Source of the DNA: Trametes villosa
Lineage: Eukaryota; Basidiomycota; Agaricomycetes; Polyporales; Polyporaceae
Length of the DNA: 64,000 nucleotides
Direction of reading: 5' to 3'
Assembly: GCA_002964805.2 (NCBI GenBank)
Contig: PUDQ02000001.1
Span: forward strand, 186,001-250,000
Shown in pieces: positions 21,622-33,454 of the stretch. Within the stretch, counting starts at the first letter, position 1, and the number at the start of each line of letters is the position of its first letter. The notes beneath the pieces were generated by a model. That model had not been told where the DNA came from. It did not search any database and was given only the letters and a program-made list of their open reading frames with translations. The translations under genes were made by a program, and so were the position numbers.

Positions 21622-23209
21622 AGCGAAGGAGAGACGGCGAATACTTTTGGTCCAAGGTAGTCGACGAAGAACAGATTGAGCAGCACGGTTAGAGTAGAGA
21701 ACGAGAGAAGCCTAATTGCACAAGGGTAATCCTGCGGGGGCGATGGGGGATGCGAGCGGCGGGCTGGGTGAGTGTCGCGGGCGGGGGAGGACGAAAATGA
21801 GGGAACACACCTGCCAGCTGATTTTTAGCCCGTCTATAACGACTATGTTGGTACAATGTATCGGAAGTACTGCGGGCGGGGGCGGTCAGGACGGCGCAGA
21901 CGACGGCGAGGACGAGAGGCGTACGCTGGGGCGAATTTTGATAGCAAGAGGATGTCGAGAGCGGTGCGGAGGACTATTAGCGGTGTACAGGAGCGTCCTT
22001 ACTGGGGAAGAGCAGGGAACTCTAAATGTACGCTGGGCGGGGAGACCCCCGAATTTAAACCTCCGACTACCAACGCGGCCGAGCCTCTGCTCGCTCAACG
22101 CCCCTTGAAACTCGAATCACCGTCCTTCACTTTTCTTTTTGCCGTCTCCTTTGCCCCTCCTCGCTAATCCCCCTTCCACTCCCTCTTCACCAGAAATCTT
22201 CCCCCACAGCCGCCAATCCCGCGTCCACACCCGGCCCCGCCCCGCCCAGCGCGGGTCGAACCCCGCAGGCGCCCGGCGCAACCTCCCCGAAAAGGAGCCA
22301 TCCCGATCTCTGCGTGGCGTCTTTACACATAATCGGCTGCTGCCCGCCCGCCCCGCCGGCGGACGCTGTACGCTAAAAGCATTTTCCATATTGCGCTAAG
22401 CTTTCCAGGCTTGCCCCTCCCTGGCCCGTCCCTTGTCGTCCTCCCAGGCTCGCACCTCCGTCGCGGGAGCCATCTACTGTACTCGGAAGTTGTTCAATGT
22501 GAACTGTCAGTGAGCGAGGAATGGATAACGCTTGACATAACCGACGCGACATCCGACCCGCCTGCCGGCCCTCGCCAGCCCAGAACCAAACCGGGCGTGC
22601 GCCGCGACGCCCGCGTACGCGTGCACCATGCAATGCGCAGGCGGCAGACGTCGACCTCCTCCCGCGGCGCCCACAACCTCGCCAGATCGCCGTTCCAGGC
22701 GACTCCATTGGCCCCTCGCGCGCGCCCCTACGCGACGTGACGCGAGCGTGAAGGGTGCGCCCGGAAGACGGATTCTCCCCCACTTGTCTCTCCTGCCGGC
22801 CCGCCGCCCTCCTCCGCTGGGCCCGCCACGCCGAATGCGACGCGCCCGGTGCCTCTCCCCGCTGTCATAGAGACATCCGGCGAGGTGCACGGCGCGCTAG
22901 CGGGCGCCCAGGCGCCAGCCGTCGCGGCATTAATTCATTTACGCATCCGACGCGATCCAACCTGACGCGCCGCGGATGCACTTCCGAAAGCCCGCGAACG
23001 CGAACCTGGAGCGAGAGCGTAAAGCTTGTTGTACCGCTGCGTAGACATTGGCCCGAAGATAACGGCCAGGACGCCGACAAAGGAGCGACTCGAATCCGTA
23101 TAGCACAACACTAAACAAGCGACAGCACGTCCACAATGTAATGTACGAAACCAATGAACGATAGTGTACGACGTCTCCACCTTGCGAAACAAAACACAAG
23201 CTGGCAGCT
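21622..23209. other. Intergenic region, 1.6 kb
   Basis: The region lies upstream of the Puf gene and downstream of the VPS38-like stop. It is GC-rich and contains Pro/Arg-coding shadows in several frames but no domain. A tRNA-like B box was looked for near 22250 and not accepted. Confidence 0.4.
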
Positions 23210-26200
23210 CTAAGAGCCCACCACCACCGGTGCCGAACGCGCCCCATGGTCCTCCGTCACCTTCTCCCGCCCTCCGACAGTGACATGCCGCCCCCGTCGC
23301 GCGTCCCCGTTCCCATTCGCACCCACTACCTTCCCCTCCCCGTCCCCCTCCTCCTCCTCCCCACTAACCGTGCCCCCGGCCCGTATCGTCTTCCTATCGC
23401 TCTCGTCATCCTCCCCGTCCTCGCCCGCCTGCGCCTCCCCGTTCGCGTTCGCGTTCCCGCTCCCGCTACCCGCGCTCGCCTGCGCAAGCGGCGCCTCCGC
23501 CTCCGCTTCCGCCTCTGCGCGCGGCACGGGCTTCTGCGCCGACGCGCCGTAGCGGCCGCGCAGGCTCAGGAAGCCCGTCAGCGGCGCGAGGTCGAGGAAC
23601 GCGCGCGCCTTGCGCTGCGTGCCCTTCGTCGGCGTCGTCGCCCCGCTCGCCGGCGGCGTCGTACCGCTCGCTGTCCCCGCCACCGCTCCACCCACGCCGC
23701 TGTCGGTGGACGGCATCGGCGTCTGCGAGGACGCCGGCTCGCCGGGAATCTGCGCGCCGTCAGTGCCTGACGTCGCCGGCTCGGACGCGGAGACGGGAAT
23801 CGGCGCCTTCGCCGTCGCCGGCACCGGAGACTCGGATTGCAGGGAAGAGATCGAGACCGAGGACGACGCGACGCGGTGGCCCCTGCATGCATGCCGTTGA
23901 CCGTCAGCGCACACGCCGCATCACGCAGGCGGGTAGTTCCGTCAGAACGGGCGGCTTACGGAATACTGTGCTGCTCGTTGTCGGTGAGCGTGAGGAGGAG
24001 GTTCTTGAGGTTCGGGAGCGTGTGGCGCATGTCGAGCGCGCGCAGGTCGCGCTCGGTCATGAGCTAAGATGATCAGACGGCGCGTCAGCACCGTCGGTTG
24101 ATTATGAGAACAACAGCTGTTGTTACGCACGATCTCGATGTCTTTGTTTAGCAGGAAGACGCCGTATTCGAATCGGTACGTGTCCACGCCTTTCGAGAAG
24201 AGCGGGAAACTATAGAACGTGTACGTAGTCAGCAACGTGATTGTAAGCGAAGAGAAAATCGAAACTTACTTTCTCGGCCCAACCATCGCTGATATGCCAT
24301 CCTTGATCATACTCCTACTACCCACGCACGTCACCGGGTACACAAGACGATGACCCATGTAAGCCGCGAGCAACTGCACGACTTGCGCGGAGTATCCCAG
24401 CGCAGTAGCAACGCTATCCTCTGTCACGCCCTTGTGAGAAGGCAGCGTCAGCGGGGGCGCGGGGTCTGTCGCCGCAGCGGGTATGGGAAGCGGCACATCC
24501 AGGACAGTGAAGAGGAGGTCCGGCGGAGATACGAGCTCTATGGGGTATATGAACGAAACGATAGAGATGAGGTTGCTGCGAATGATGGGCAGTAGGCTGC
24601 GCAGGGATGATAGTCGGACCCTGGGCACATTGCGCGTCAGACTGAGCAGAGATTAGCGGTTGGATCATCGGCTTACCGTTCCTCTGAGATGGTATCTTCG
24701 ACCTGCGACGCTGCGGCGAGGTCGTCTTCATGCGCCTCGCGCGCTTGAGCGAGTAACTCGCGTCGTCGTTGCAGGTCTTGTCTTCGTGCTTCGATCCGAG
24801 CTCGCACTGAACTAAGGTATTAGCAAGCGAGCCCTCCGCGTCAGGCGAACTCAGCTTACACTTGTCCGAATCTCGATCAACCTTTGCTCGTTCTTCCTTC
24901 AGCTCTGACACCCAAGCCTCCCTCTCGGACAATTCTCGGAGCTATGGTGATATATTAGTTTCTGAGTGCAAGTACATCGAACGCAAGCCTCGGCCCCGCT
25001 GTTGAGGCCGGAGAGCACGCAAAGCACTCACCAGCGCGACAGTCTCGTTATGCACGACCGTCTTGTCGATCTCGCGCACAACCTCGCCCAGCGACTGCTC
25101 CGTGTCCAGTATGACCGCCTGGAGATTGATCAGCCTGAGCGGCCGTCAGAAAACACGTCGTATAAAGAGACCGCCAACGCACTTCAAGATGTCCTGCAGG
25201 CTCGCGGACTTGCCCGCGCCTCGCCTTCGACTGTGCCCGCCGTCGAAGTCGCTCATCGCTGGACTTGCCGGCATGAGGTCGAAGCTCGAGTCCAGCCTGG
25301 GCGAAAGAAGGGCGGCCTCCCCGGTGTCTCGTACCCGGGAGACTTCGCCTTCTGGATCCGAGTTGTATCCCCCGCTCGGGGAGGGTGGTCGAGATGGTAG
25401 CTCCGGGCGAAGAGATCGTGGTGGTAGGTAAAACGTCTCGCCGGTAGAAAGAGCGACCAGTAACGTATTGGAGGGGAGATGACTGGGATGAGCTGCAAGC
25501 TGCAGAAATGTCAGCTGCGGCACGCATCAGACCACACAGTACGCTTACATCGTCTGTCAAAGGGGTCAAACGGCTGAGGTCGACGTCCCAAGTTTCCAAC
25601 ACCCTCCATTCAGAGCCGCTAGCATCACCGTCGAGCGACTTCTCTTTGCCCTTGCCTTTGGCATCCACTACCTTCCTTGGCGGCTGTCGTCCACCTTCTG
25701 GGGGCTGAGAGTCTCCACCTCCAGTACGCCCCCAGACTTCGACCCGCATTCGCGACGTGCTCAGATCTGTGCCGGGCGCAAACTCGAATTTGCTGAGCTG
25801 GAACACAGGGTTGGTGGATGGCCAATGGACAGGCGACATGTAGTCAGGCACTGGCAAATTGTCATCCGCAGACGTAGAAGGCCCAGCCTGGCCATCCGGA
25901 GACGCCGCACCAGCAGCTGGGGAAGAGGTGGAAGACAAAGTCAGAGGGGACGGCACAGGAAACCGCGCTTTCTGTGGCGAAGCAGTGGAGGGCGATTTGG
26001 GTATTCGGCCATTGGCTGTCGAGGCCACAGAGCCGGACTTCGCATGGCCGGGAACGGAGTTCCTGATAGAGGATGTGGATGCCGAAGGCGTATGCCGTGC
26101 GGGTGTGATGGGCTTTACTGGGGAGGCGTTAGAAGACCCCACTGTCCCTCGTCGAGGTGCGGTCTTGGGTGTACTTGAAGTCTTCGGTGACGTTGGGTTG

Positions 26201-27009
26201 GCGTGGTCCTTAGACAACCGAGAGGGTGTGGACGGACGGGACTGGGAGCGCTCCCGTCCGTTAACGGGTGTACCTGGTCGCGTACCAGCTTGTGCTCCAT
26301 CGCTATGGATTAGCGTTATGGTAACAAATGTCTCCACCAGTCGCGACTGAAGGATCTTCTGTAGGTGTAGGTTCCTTTGCGACGTGTCTTGGAATAACCC
26401 AGGAAAGATGGAAGAGGTCGAGGTGTTAAGGTCTGTGGAGAGGTTGTGCGAAGATGACGTATGGAGAGAATGCGACGATGCATGCGACAGGGTGCGCGGT
26501 CGATGTGTCGGCCGTGTGGAAGACCCAATGCCCGCGGTAGACAGTCTCCGTCCCAGCTTAGAACTTGAAGAACCGGCAGACGTCGAGAGAGGTATGCTCG
26601 CCCGTGATGATGTCCGTCTCCTCAGCGTCGGCTCCCCAGAGAAGTCCGTACTCCCATGAATACTCTCGTCGCTTTCTTTGTGGGCAGAGAAGGTAGAGCT
26701 GGCGGCAGATATTCTCCTCCCGCGCTTCCTTCCAACCGTGACATCGAGGTCGTCGGAGAAGTGGCCATATGGGGTGAACTGGGGCTGTTCTGACGGCTGG
26801 GTGAGAGCCGAAGCTAGTGCGTCGCGTGCGGGGAACGGCGTGAGGTTGCGAATTTGAAGGGAGGCAATATGTCGAGCACGGCGCTATATCCGGGCGTAGT
26901 ATTGAGCAGCAGGGTGGCTATCTACGGCGGTGGGACTCACCGGTAAGACAGAGCCATGGTGGGACTCGAAATCAGCGCCATTCCATGAGGATGTCGTCGA
27001 CGGAGGCAT
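23210..27009 (-). CDS. VPS38: Vps38/UVRAG-like subunit of the PI3-kinase complex
   Basis: The gene starts at ATG 27009 (MPPSTTSSWNGADF). It then shows HIASLQIRNLTPFP, a long Ser/Thr-rich low-complexity region and a C2-like part (VFQLSKFEFAPGTDLS, RMRVEVWGR, WRVLETWDVDLSRL, LLVALSTGETFYLPP). A coiled coil follows (ILKLINLQAVILDTEQSL, REAWVSELKEERAK, ARRQDLQRRRELLAQAR). The conserved C-terminal fold has LPIIRSNLISIVSFIYPIEL, ALGYSAQVVQLLAAYMGHRL and FPLFSKGVDTYRFEYGVFLL. This order is that of UVRAG and fungal Vps38, which with Vps34, Vps15 and Beclin/Atg6 form complex II making PI3P on endosomes. The tail (about 200 aa after the fold) is Ala/Gly/Glu-rich and unconserved. Many short introns interrupt the C-terminal half, and exact junctions there are approximate. 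Atg14 is the main alternative; the C2-like part and FLLNKDIE motif favour Vps38/UVRAG. Confidence 0.85.
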
Positions 27010-27375
27010 GTTCCAGTACGAATGGGTAGGCCCAGCCACAATGAGGCGTAGGTGGACCTGATACTGCTCCGAGAATCAGGTGGATGTTGCGGGTAGCCTA
27101 GCGCAGCATACGTCAAGCGCCAGTACTGCAGTAAATGTCAAGCAGAAAGCCAGGCCTAAGACTATAGTTCAAAGCTACAGCAAGGGTGACCGTCGTCCTC
27201 GCCGTCAGTGCAGAGGAGAGTTTGGACGGTGAGGGGAGGTGGAAGAGTTCATGCGGGACGGTCGAGGCGCGCATCGCGCGAAGTGCCCGATCCATTCGCC
27301 GCGTCGCGCGCGCACCGGCGCTAGCCACAACCTCCTCCTCGCCGCCATCTCCGTTTACACGCCGCGGCGCCCACA
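27010..27375. promoter_or_regulatory. Divergent promoter region, VPS38-like / acidic orphan
   Basis: 366 bp separate two start codons facing away from each other. No coding signal. It presumably carries both promoters; no specific element was assigned. Confidence 0.45.
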
Positions 27376-28911
27376 ATGCCTCCCAAACCTCGGCCAGTCC
27401 GCAAACCTTCTGCATCGTCTAAAGATGCGACCAGCACTCCAGGCGCGAAGGACGCGCCCACACCAAGCACCTCCATGCCTCCACCACCGGTGCCTGTAGC
27501 GCCGCTCGGCATTCTGGAGGGAGAGTTCAACGCGTTATCCTCATATGTGAGAGATGCATGACGTGTATGTGTGCGTGAGTTGATTGAATCTTTCGCCTTC
27601 AACGACGTGAAGAGACTGTAGGGCCACCGCTTTCTCGTAACATGCTGTGGCTGAAGACGCAGCAGCGGTATACAGCAGTACGCGCCCCACCCTCCGCGCA
27701 CACTTACTGCGTCCCTCGGGCGCGAAGTCGAAAAATACGACCAACTATGCGACGCGATAGAATCCCAACTAGTGAGCCCGCTCTCGTACCTTTGGAACTA
27801 CCCCGCGTCTAACGCACATCAGCTCCGCGCCATCGCAGTCCTCCAGCGCGACCTCGCGCGCGAAGAGCAGCGCATCAAGGCAGAGGAAGAAGCAGCCGCG
27901 GCCGCACCCAAACTGCCCTCACCGACCACCACCACGGTCCCGACGACCACGCCGCCCGCCTCCCCCAGCCAGTCCCAATCCGACACGCTCCCCGACGGGA
28001 CCCCGCGCCCGAAGACGTCAATACCCACACCCGCGCGCCGCCAGTCGACTATCTCGCTCTCCTCGCTGCAGCGCCCCGCGTTCCCGCACAAGCTCGACCT
28101 CTCCGCGGCGGCGCTCCGCATCCACCCCGACGACATGATCCCGAGCGGGCTCTCCTCCCCTGTTACCCTCGCACCGCGGTCCGCGCGTCCAACGCTTGCG
28201 CCGGAAATTCTGGCAGCGCTCGGGGACGCCGCCGCACGAGGCGTGGACATCGACCTGACCGTCGACCCCGACATGGGCTTGGCTGGGGCCGGCGGGAACT
28301 TGGAGACAGGGCTTGGAAGCTCGGCAGACAAGCCCATCGAGCTTGACCTGGACATCGACATGGAGTTCTTCGCGAATGCCTCGGGAAGTGGGGCTGGCGG
28401 CGCGGATCAGCACATGTTCGACGCGCAGAGCATGGCGGCGGGTGCACCCCATGCGCAGGGGATCAAGCCGAAGGTCGAGGACAACATGGACATCGACCTC
28501 CTCAACGCGCTGCAAGCTGTCGGACCCACTGCCTCTAGCGACGACATCTTCGCCACTATCGCCAATGCCACCTCGAGCACTGGCGCGCCTTCAACCACTG
28601 TACCCGGCAGTTCAGACTCGCAGAAAGCTCCCGCAACCGCACCTTCTCCAAGCGCTATCCTCGCCAGTCTGGGCGCCCCGACTTCTCAGCCGGACGCTTC
28701 GGGGTCGGGTTCCGCGACAGCACCAGGGCAAGCCGGAGGATTCGACCTGCAAAACTTCGATCTGAACGCGAACTTCTTTGCTGAACACCCCGGTGGCTCT
28801 GAGATAGACATGATGAACATGGACGACATCTTCAACATGGCTGCTAACGCCGAGTCCACCGCTAGTGGCAGCGGCACTGGCACGGGAAGTGGCGCAGGCA
28901 ACGCCTCCTGA
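27376..28911 (+). CDS. Acidic low-complexity protein, unknown
   Basis: At least three exons: 27376-27546, a second ending at 27771 (acceptor probably near 27680) and 27823-28911. The total is about 450 aa. I do not recognise the family. Visible parts are a Lys/Pro/Ser-rich start (MPPKPRPVRKPSASS), a helical or coiled-coil-like stretch across the second junction (REVEKYDQLCDAIESQL then LRAIAVLQRDLAREEQRIK), Ser/Thr/Pro linkers, and a tail with repeated Asp/Met patches (IELDLDIDMEFF, DNMDIDLLNAL, IDMMNMDDIFNMAA). The Asp-hydrophobic patches resemble transcriptional activation segments and the layout would suit a nuclear coactivator or Mediator-type subunit, but that is inference only. The gene is divergent to VPS38 and convergent with the GYF gene. 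Confidence 0.75.
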
Positions 28912-29149
28912 TCTTACTACACACACTGTATTCGTAGACCACTAGCGGTTCGATCAATGCAGAGCGGGGTAGACATCAAATTCAACACGGTACGATACGC
29001 AACAACATGGCGTCCACGGGGACATTACGAGCACAACAACTATACAACCATTATGTAGCACATGAGATAGCAGTCGCCAGCCTCTCCGCTCCGCTCCTCG
29101 CCCAATTCAAGATCTCGCTCAGCGCCTCGCATGCTCAGGCCTCGGAGCT

Positions 29150-32100
29150 TCACGCGCGGCCGCCCTTCTTCTTCTTGTTCACGACCTTGAACCCTCCCCA
29201 CTCGTTCTGCGCAGGCTTCGGCTGCGCCTTCACGACGTCCGCGATGGACAGCGGCTTCGCGGATGCGCCGGCGGCGCTCGCGCCCTTCGGCCGCGACGAC
29301 GCGTCCGCCTTGCGCTTGCTCACGAACTCGGCGGCGAAGCGGCGGCCGTCGAGCGTCGTGCTGCTCGCGTAGATGAGGTCGGAGATGATCTCGACCGTCG
29401 ACTGGTCCGGGTCGAGCGGGAACGACAGGAGCATCGACGTGATGTCCTCGACTGCATGTAGTTGTTTAGCAGGAGCTCGACTATGGTTGGTAAGGGAACT
29501 CACGGTTGATAGAGTTGTTGAGGCCCTTCAGCGAGTCGCTCATCCACTTGAGGAACTCCAACGACGGCCCGGGTGCGATAGCGTTATCCTCCTTGGACGG
29601 AGTAGACTTCAGCACGGCAGCGACCGGGCGAGGAGTCGCAGCGGCAGCAGGACGCGGCGTAGCCACCGGCGAAGCAGCGGCAGCCGTAGTAGGGACTGCC
29701 TTAGCAGAAGCTGCGGGAGTTGCCGCAGGACGCACCGCTGCCGCAGTGACAGCGGCAGCGCCCGCCTTACCACCAGAGCCAACCGTGGTCCACGCACCTC
29801 CGGCTTGCTGGGCAGGCGTAACGGGCTGGATAGCAAGGAGGTTCAGACAGGCGCCCGAGGATCGTCGCAGCATTAACGTACCTTGGTGGTCGTCTCGGCG
29901 TACCCTCTGCGCGCGGCCGTCGCCATCGACTCCTTCTCCTTCGCAGCCGCCGCCTTCTTGCGGCGCTCCTCCTCCTCCTGGATCTCCTTCATCGTCTTCT
30001 TCGCGACGGGCGCCTTGGTCGCGTTCGTCCAGACGGGCGCGGCAGGCGCGGGCGTCGGAGTCGCGAACGGCGAGGAAGCAGGCGCCTCCTTCACGGCCGT
30101 GCTCGCACGCGCCCCGGCCTGCGACGTCGGGAGGCCCCACGAAGCAGTGAAGGTCTGGAAGTCCTCGGTCTGCGCGCTCGCGGCAGCAGCCCGTGCCGCA
30201 CGCTCACGCTCACGCTCAGCAGCCTTGCGCGCTTCCGCCTTCTTAGCCTCCGCCTCCTGGATCTCGCGGAGGTTGAGGGTGCCGCCAGGAGTCCTCGGCT
30301 TCTTCTCGTCGTCGACGGCCCAAGGCGCCTTCGGCTCGCTCACAGAAGTGGCAATGGGCGGCGGAGCAGGAACGGGCGAGGGCGGCTTCGCGGCAGGGGC
30401 GGGTGCAACCTTGGGTGCTGGCGGGGCAGCTTGAGCACCCGACTTGCGTCTGGTCTTTTGAGCGGCGGCAGGCTCCGCTGGCGCAGCGGGGGCAACTACA
30501 GGAGAGGGAGCAGCCTGCGCTTGGGGCTCTTCGGGGGCCTGTTCCGGGCGAGCAGACTCTGGAGCAGCCTGGGGTTGCTGGTGCAACTCATCCTGCCTCT
30601 GCTGTGCGTTGTGCTGACCAAGGTTCGCGACAGTGAGGTTCGACGATGCGGTGCCCCATGGATCGTTATTGACGGGCTGAGGAGCCGTCTGCCAAGGCGA
30701 CTGCTCGGCGGGGATGCCGCCCTGCGCAGGCCGACTGAAGGACTGCGTGTGCACGAGGGACGGCGCGACGAAGGTGTTGCCCGCAGTGGGGTGGTTCACG
30801 TCGAACGGCCCCGGGCGACGGAACGGCGCGTTCTCCTGCGCGTGCCACGGCGACTGGGCGTTGTTGAAGCTCGGGCTCTGCGCGAACGGCTGCTGGAGCT
30901 GGTGGGAGAAGGGCAGCGAGGGGATGGCCTGGCGGTCGGAGATGGGGGTAATCGAATGCAAGGAGCGGTTGTCCTGCCCCGCGAACTGCGAGAGCGGAGT
31001 TTGAGGGAACGCCGGGACGGCGTGCGAAATGAAGGGAGACGAGCGGTTCGAGAACGAGCCGCCGTGGATGTCGTCCAGCGGCTTGCCGAAGGCGTCGCGG
31101 TTGAGTACCCGTGTAGGAGTGCCCTGGTTGGAGTGCAACCCGCCGATAGAACCAATATCACTGCCACTCAAGACAGACGAGCCAGGATGTCCGTTCAGGC
31201 CGGCGTTCTGTACGGTCCTGGCCCCGAATGGGCTTGGGACTGTGTCGTTCAGGACAGAGTGGTCGCCCGCTGTATGGCAAACGATGAGGGTGCATAAGGG
31301 CCATGCAGTATGAATGACGAACCACCAAATCCTATCCCATCCACTCCAGGGGTACGTGCAGCGCCCAGGTTCCCGAACGCCCGGTTGCCAAACACAGGGT
31401 CGGCGGATTCGTTCAAAGTTGCCCGGCGCTGGCCCCCTCCGCTAGCAAATGGCATGCGCGATTCTGCGCCTTGATTGAAGCCTCCCTGCCCGCCGATACG
31501 GTTGTCAAACACAACAGGGTCAGGGGTGGCGAAGCGACCACCCAAAGACGATGAAGGCGATTCTGGAGCCGCAGCACCGCCGGTCAGGTAGGAGTCCAGA
31601 GTCGAGCTACGCAGCGAGCGGGTAGGCACAGGTTGGTACGGCGAGTGCTGGTTCCTCTCAGGGACGCCGTTGTCTACGACGTTGTCCAAGCGACGATTCA
31701 AGCCAGGCGGGGTGGGGGCGTGCACAAGAGGCGTGAGGAAGACAGGCTCATTCCCAGCGCGGCGGATGAGTACAGCCATAGGGGTCCAATCTGTGTCCAG
31801 GTGCGTCCTCTTCATGAGGAGATCGGGTGTGAAGTAGCGCGCGTTGTGCCAGCGCTGCATAGTTTCCGCGGGGAATGGTCCTGGAAGTCGTGCTAGTAAG
31901 GCCACCGTGTCTCCCAAATCCGTAGGATCAACCCACCTTGAACGTTGCCTTGGGGATCCAAATAAGACCACTCTACTGCAGAGAGATCCCCAAGGCCCGG
32001 CGGTGGTTGATTGGGATTGGCAGGAGCCGACGACTGGGTGTCCCCAGGTCCATTGATCGATAACTTTTCGAGTTGTCCGTTGAGCTGGTTCGTTCTGCCG

Positions 32101-33112
32101 TTCGACTCACTACCACCGTACGCAGCATTGGCACCTAAAGAGGCCCCTCCGCCAGACTCGCCATTCTTTTGGCCATGATCAGTGCCGCCATGGAGCGCAT
32201 CCTCTTCCTGCTCTCTGAGGTCCGAGCCCTTGCCGTCCCCATCGCCATCTTTGTCGGCTTTGTTCTGTCCGTTGGCTTTCGCCAATTCCGCGTTCCGTCT
32301 CCGGGCCGACCACGTCTCGCTGAGCACTCCGTCGAACCCAGGCGTGGTGAGTCCGACGCGCATCCTAGGCGAGGGAAGCGCGCCGTCCCGAGGAGATGCG
32401 AGAGGTCCCTGCATGTTGGACAGCGACAGCTTGCGAGGAATCGTCAATGGCACTTGGTCTTGCGCGTCTCGGACAATCAGCGAGACCCACAGACAAAGCG
32501 AACAACAATGACGTTACCTGTGCTGTCCCTGCGCCTGCCCATGAAGCTGCCAATCCGCTCGCGCATAGGGCTGCCGGCACCCGACCCAGCGTGTGCCAGC
32601 TTCGGCCGCTCCCCGAGGCCCGTGGTCGTGAGGGGCGATAAGAAATCCGTCGACTGGCGTCGGCGCACCTCCGAGTTGAGCGGGCCGGCGAAGAGCTGCA
32701 GAAAAAATGCGCAGAGCGCGTTCAGCACTGCAGTCTGCGGGGAGGGGGCCCCGCACAGCGCGCACGGCGGAATTTTTCACACCTTCTTCTCGGACTCGCT
32801 CATGTCCTTGAGGCCGACGGGATCGTAGCCTATCTCGCGCACGATGCCCTCCCACCGCTCGACCTCGAGGCCGAGCCCGCCGCGGCCACCTCCTTCCTTG
32901 TAGATCCGGAGCATCTCCTCCTTGGAATAGCGGAACGGGTGAGCCACATCGCGCCCCTCGGGTGGCGGGTGCGTCGCGGGGGTGACGAGCGCAGAGTACG
33001 TGGAGTTTCCAGGCGGGGCCGGGGAGGTGGTCAGCGGGGGCGACGGTGCAGGGCGGGCGGTGCCCTTCGTGCGCATCCACTCGGGGCCGAAGTGCATAGT
33101 TGTGGTGGTCAT
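29150..33112 (-). CDS. GYF-domain protein (Smy2/Syh1, GIGYF-like)
   Basis: A multi-exon gene from ATG 33112 to the TGA at 29150, roughly 1,150 aa. N-terminal to the GYF domain lies HPFRYSKEEMLRIYKE, which resembles the 4E/4EHP-binding motif (YxxxxMphi) of GIGYF proteins. The GYF domain is split by an intron: VEWSYLDPQGNVQG, then PFPAETMQRWHNARYFTPDL. It binds proline-rich PPG-phi ligands. Long Gln/Pro/Ser-rich and Ala/Glu-rich coiled regions follow. The C-terminus has FLKWMSDSLKGLN, MLLSFPLDPDQSTVEIISDL, TTLDGRRFAAEFVSKRK and the end EWGGFKVVNKKKKGGRA. All of these are found in the Smy2/PERQ family. Relatives repress translation and act in mRNA quality control with eIF4E-binding partners. Cytoplasmic. 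Junctions in the middle are approximate. Confidence 0.9.
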
Positions 33113-33454
33113 TTTGCTCGTAGACAGAGAGTCGGCGGGGGTTCGAGAGTGCAGGGCTCGCGAGGCGGGGTGCTAATCAGTTGCAGAGGTGCAAACCAAG
33201 TGGCGGAAGGATATGTGTGAAAAGTCACGAAGGAATTCACTCCGCCTATGCCGCGCTGCGAGGCTCAGTCGGCGGCGTGACCTGCCTCAGGGCCGGTCTC
33301 TGCCTCTGCGCCTCGTGTACAACCACCGCGTTGTCCACACGTTCTCACCTCAACCACACACTCGGATACGGCACAACGTCGAACGCCGGCCATAGCCAGT
33401 CGAATATATAGCGCGATAGAGTACTTCTACTTTTACAACTACGCGGATACCCCA
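33113..33454. other. Short intergenic region (GYF promoter / transporter 3' end)
   Basis: About 340 bp between the GYF start codon and the acetyl-CoA transporter stop, both genes on the - strand. No coding signal seen. Confidence 0.4.

Noticed and set aside
22240..22270. A tRNA-like B-box (ggtcgaacccc).
   Set aside because: It lacks the GGTTC core. No matching A box or acceptor stem was found upstream.
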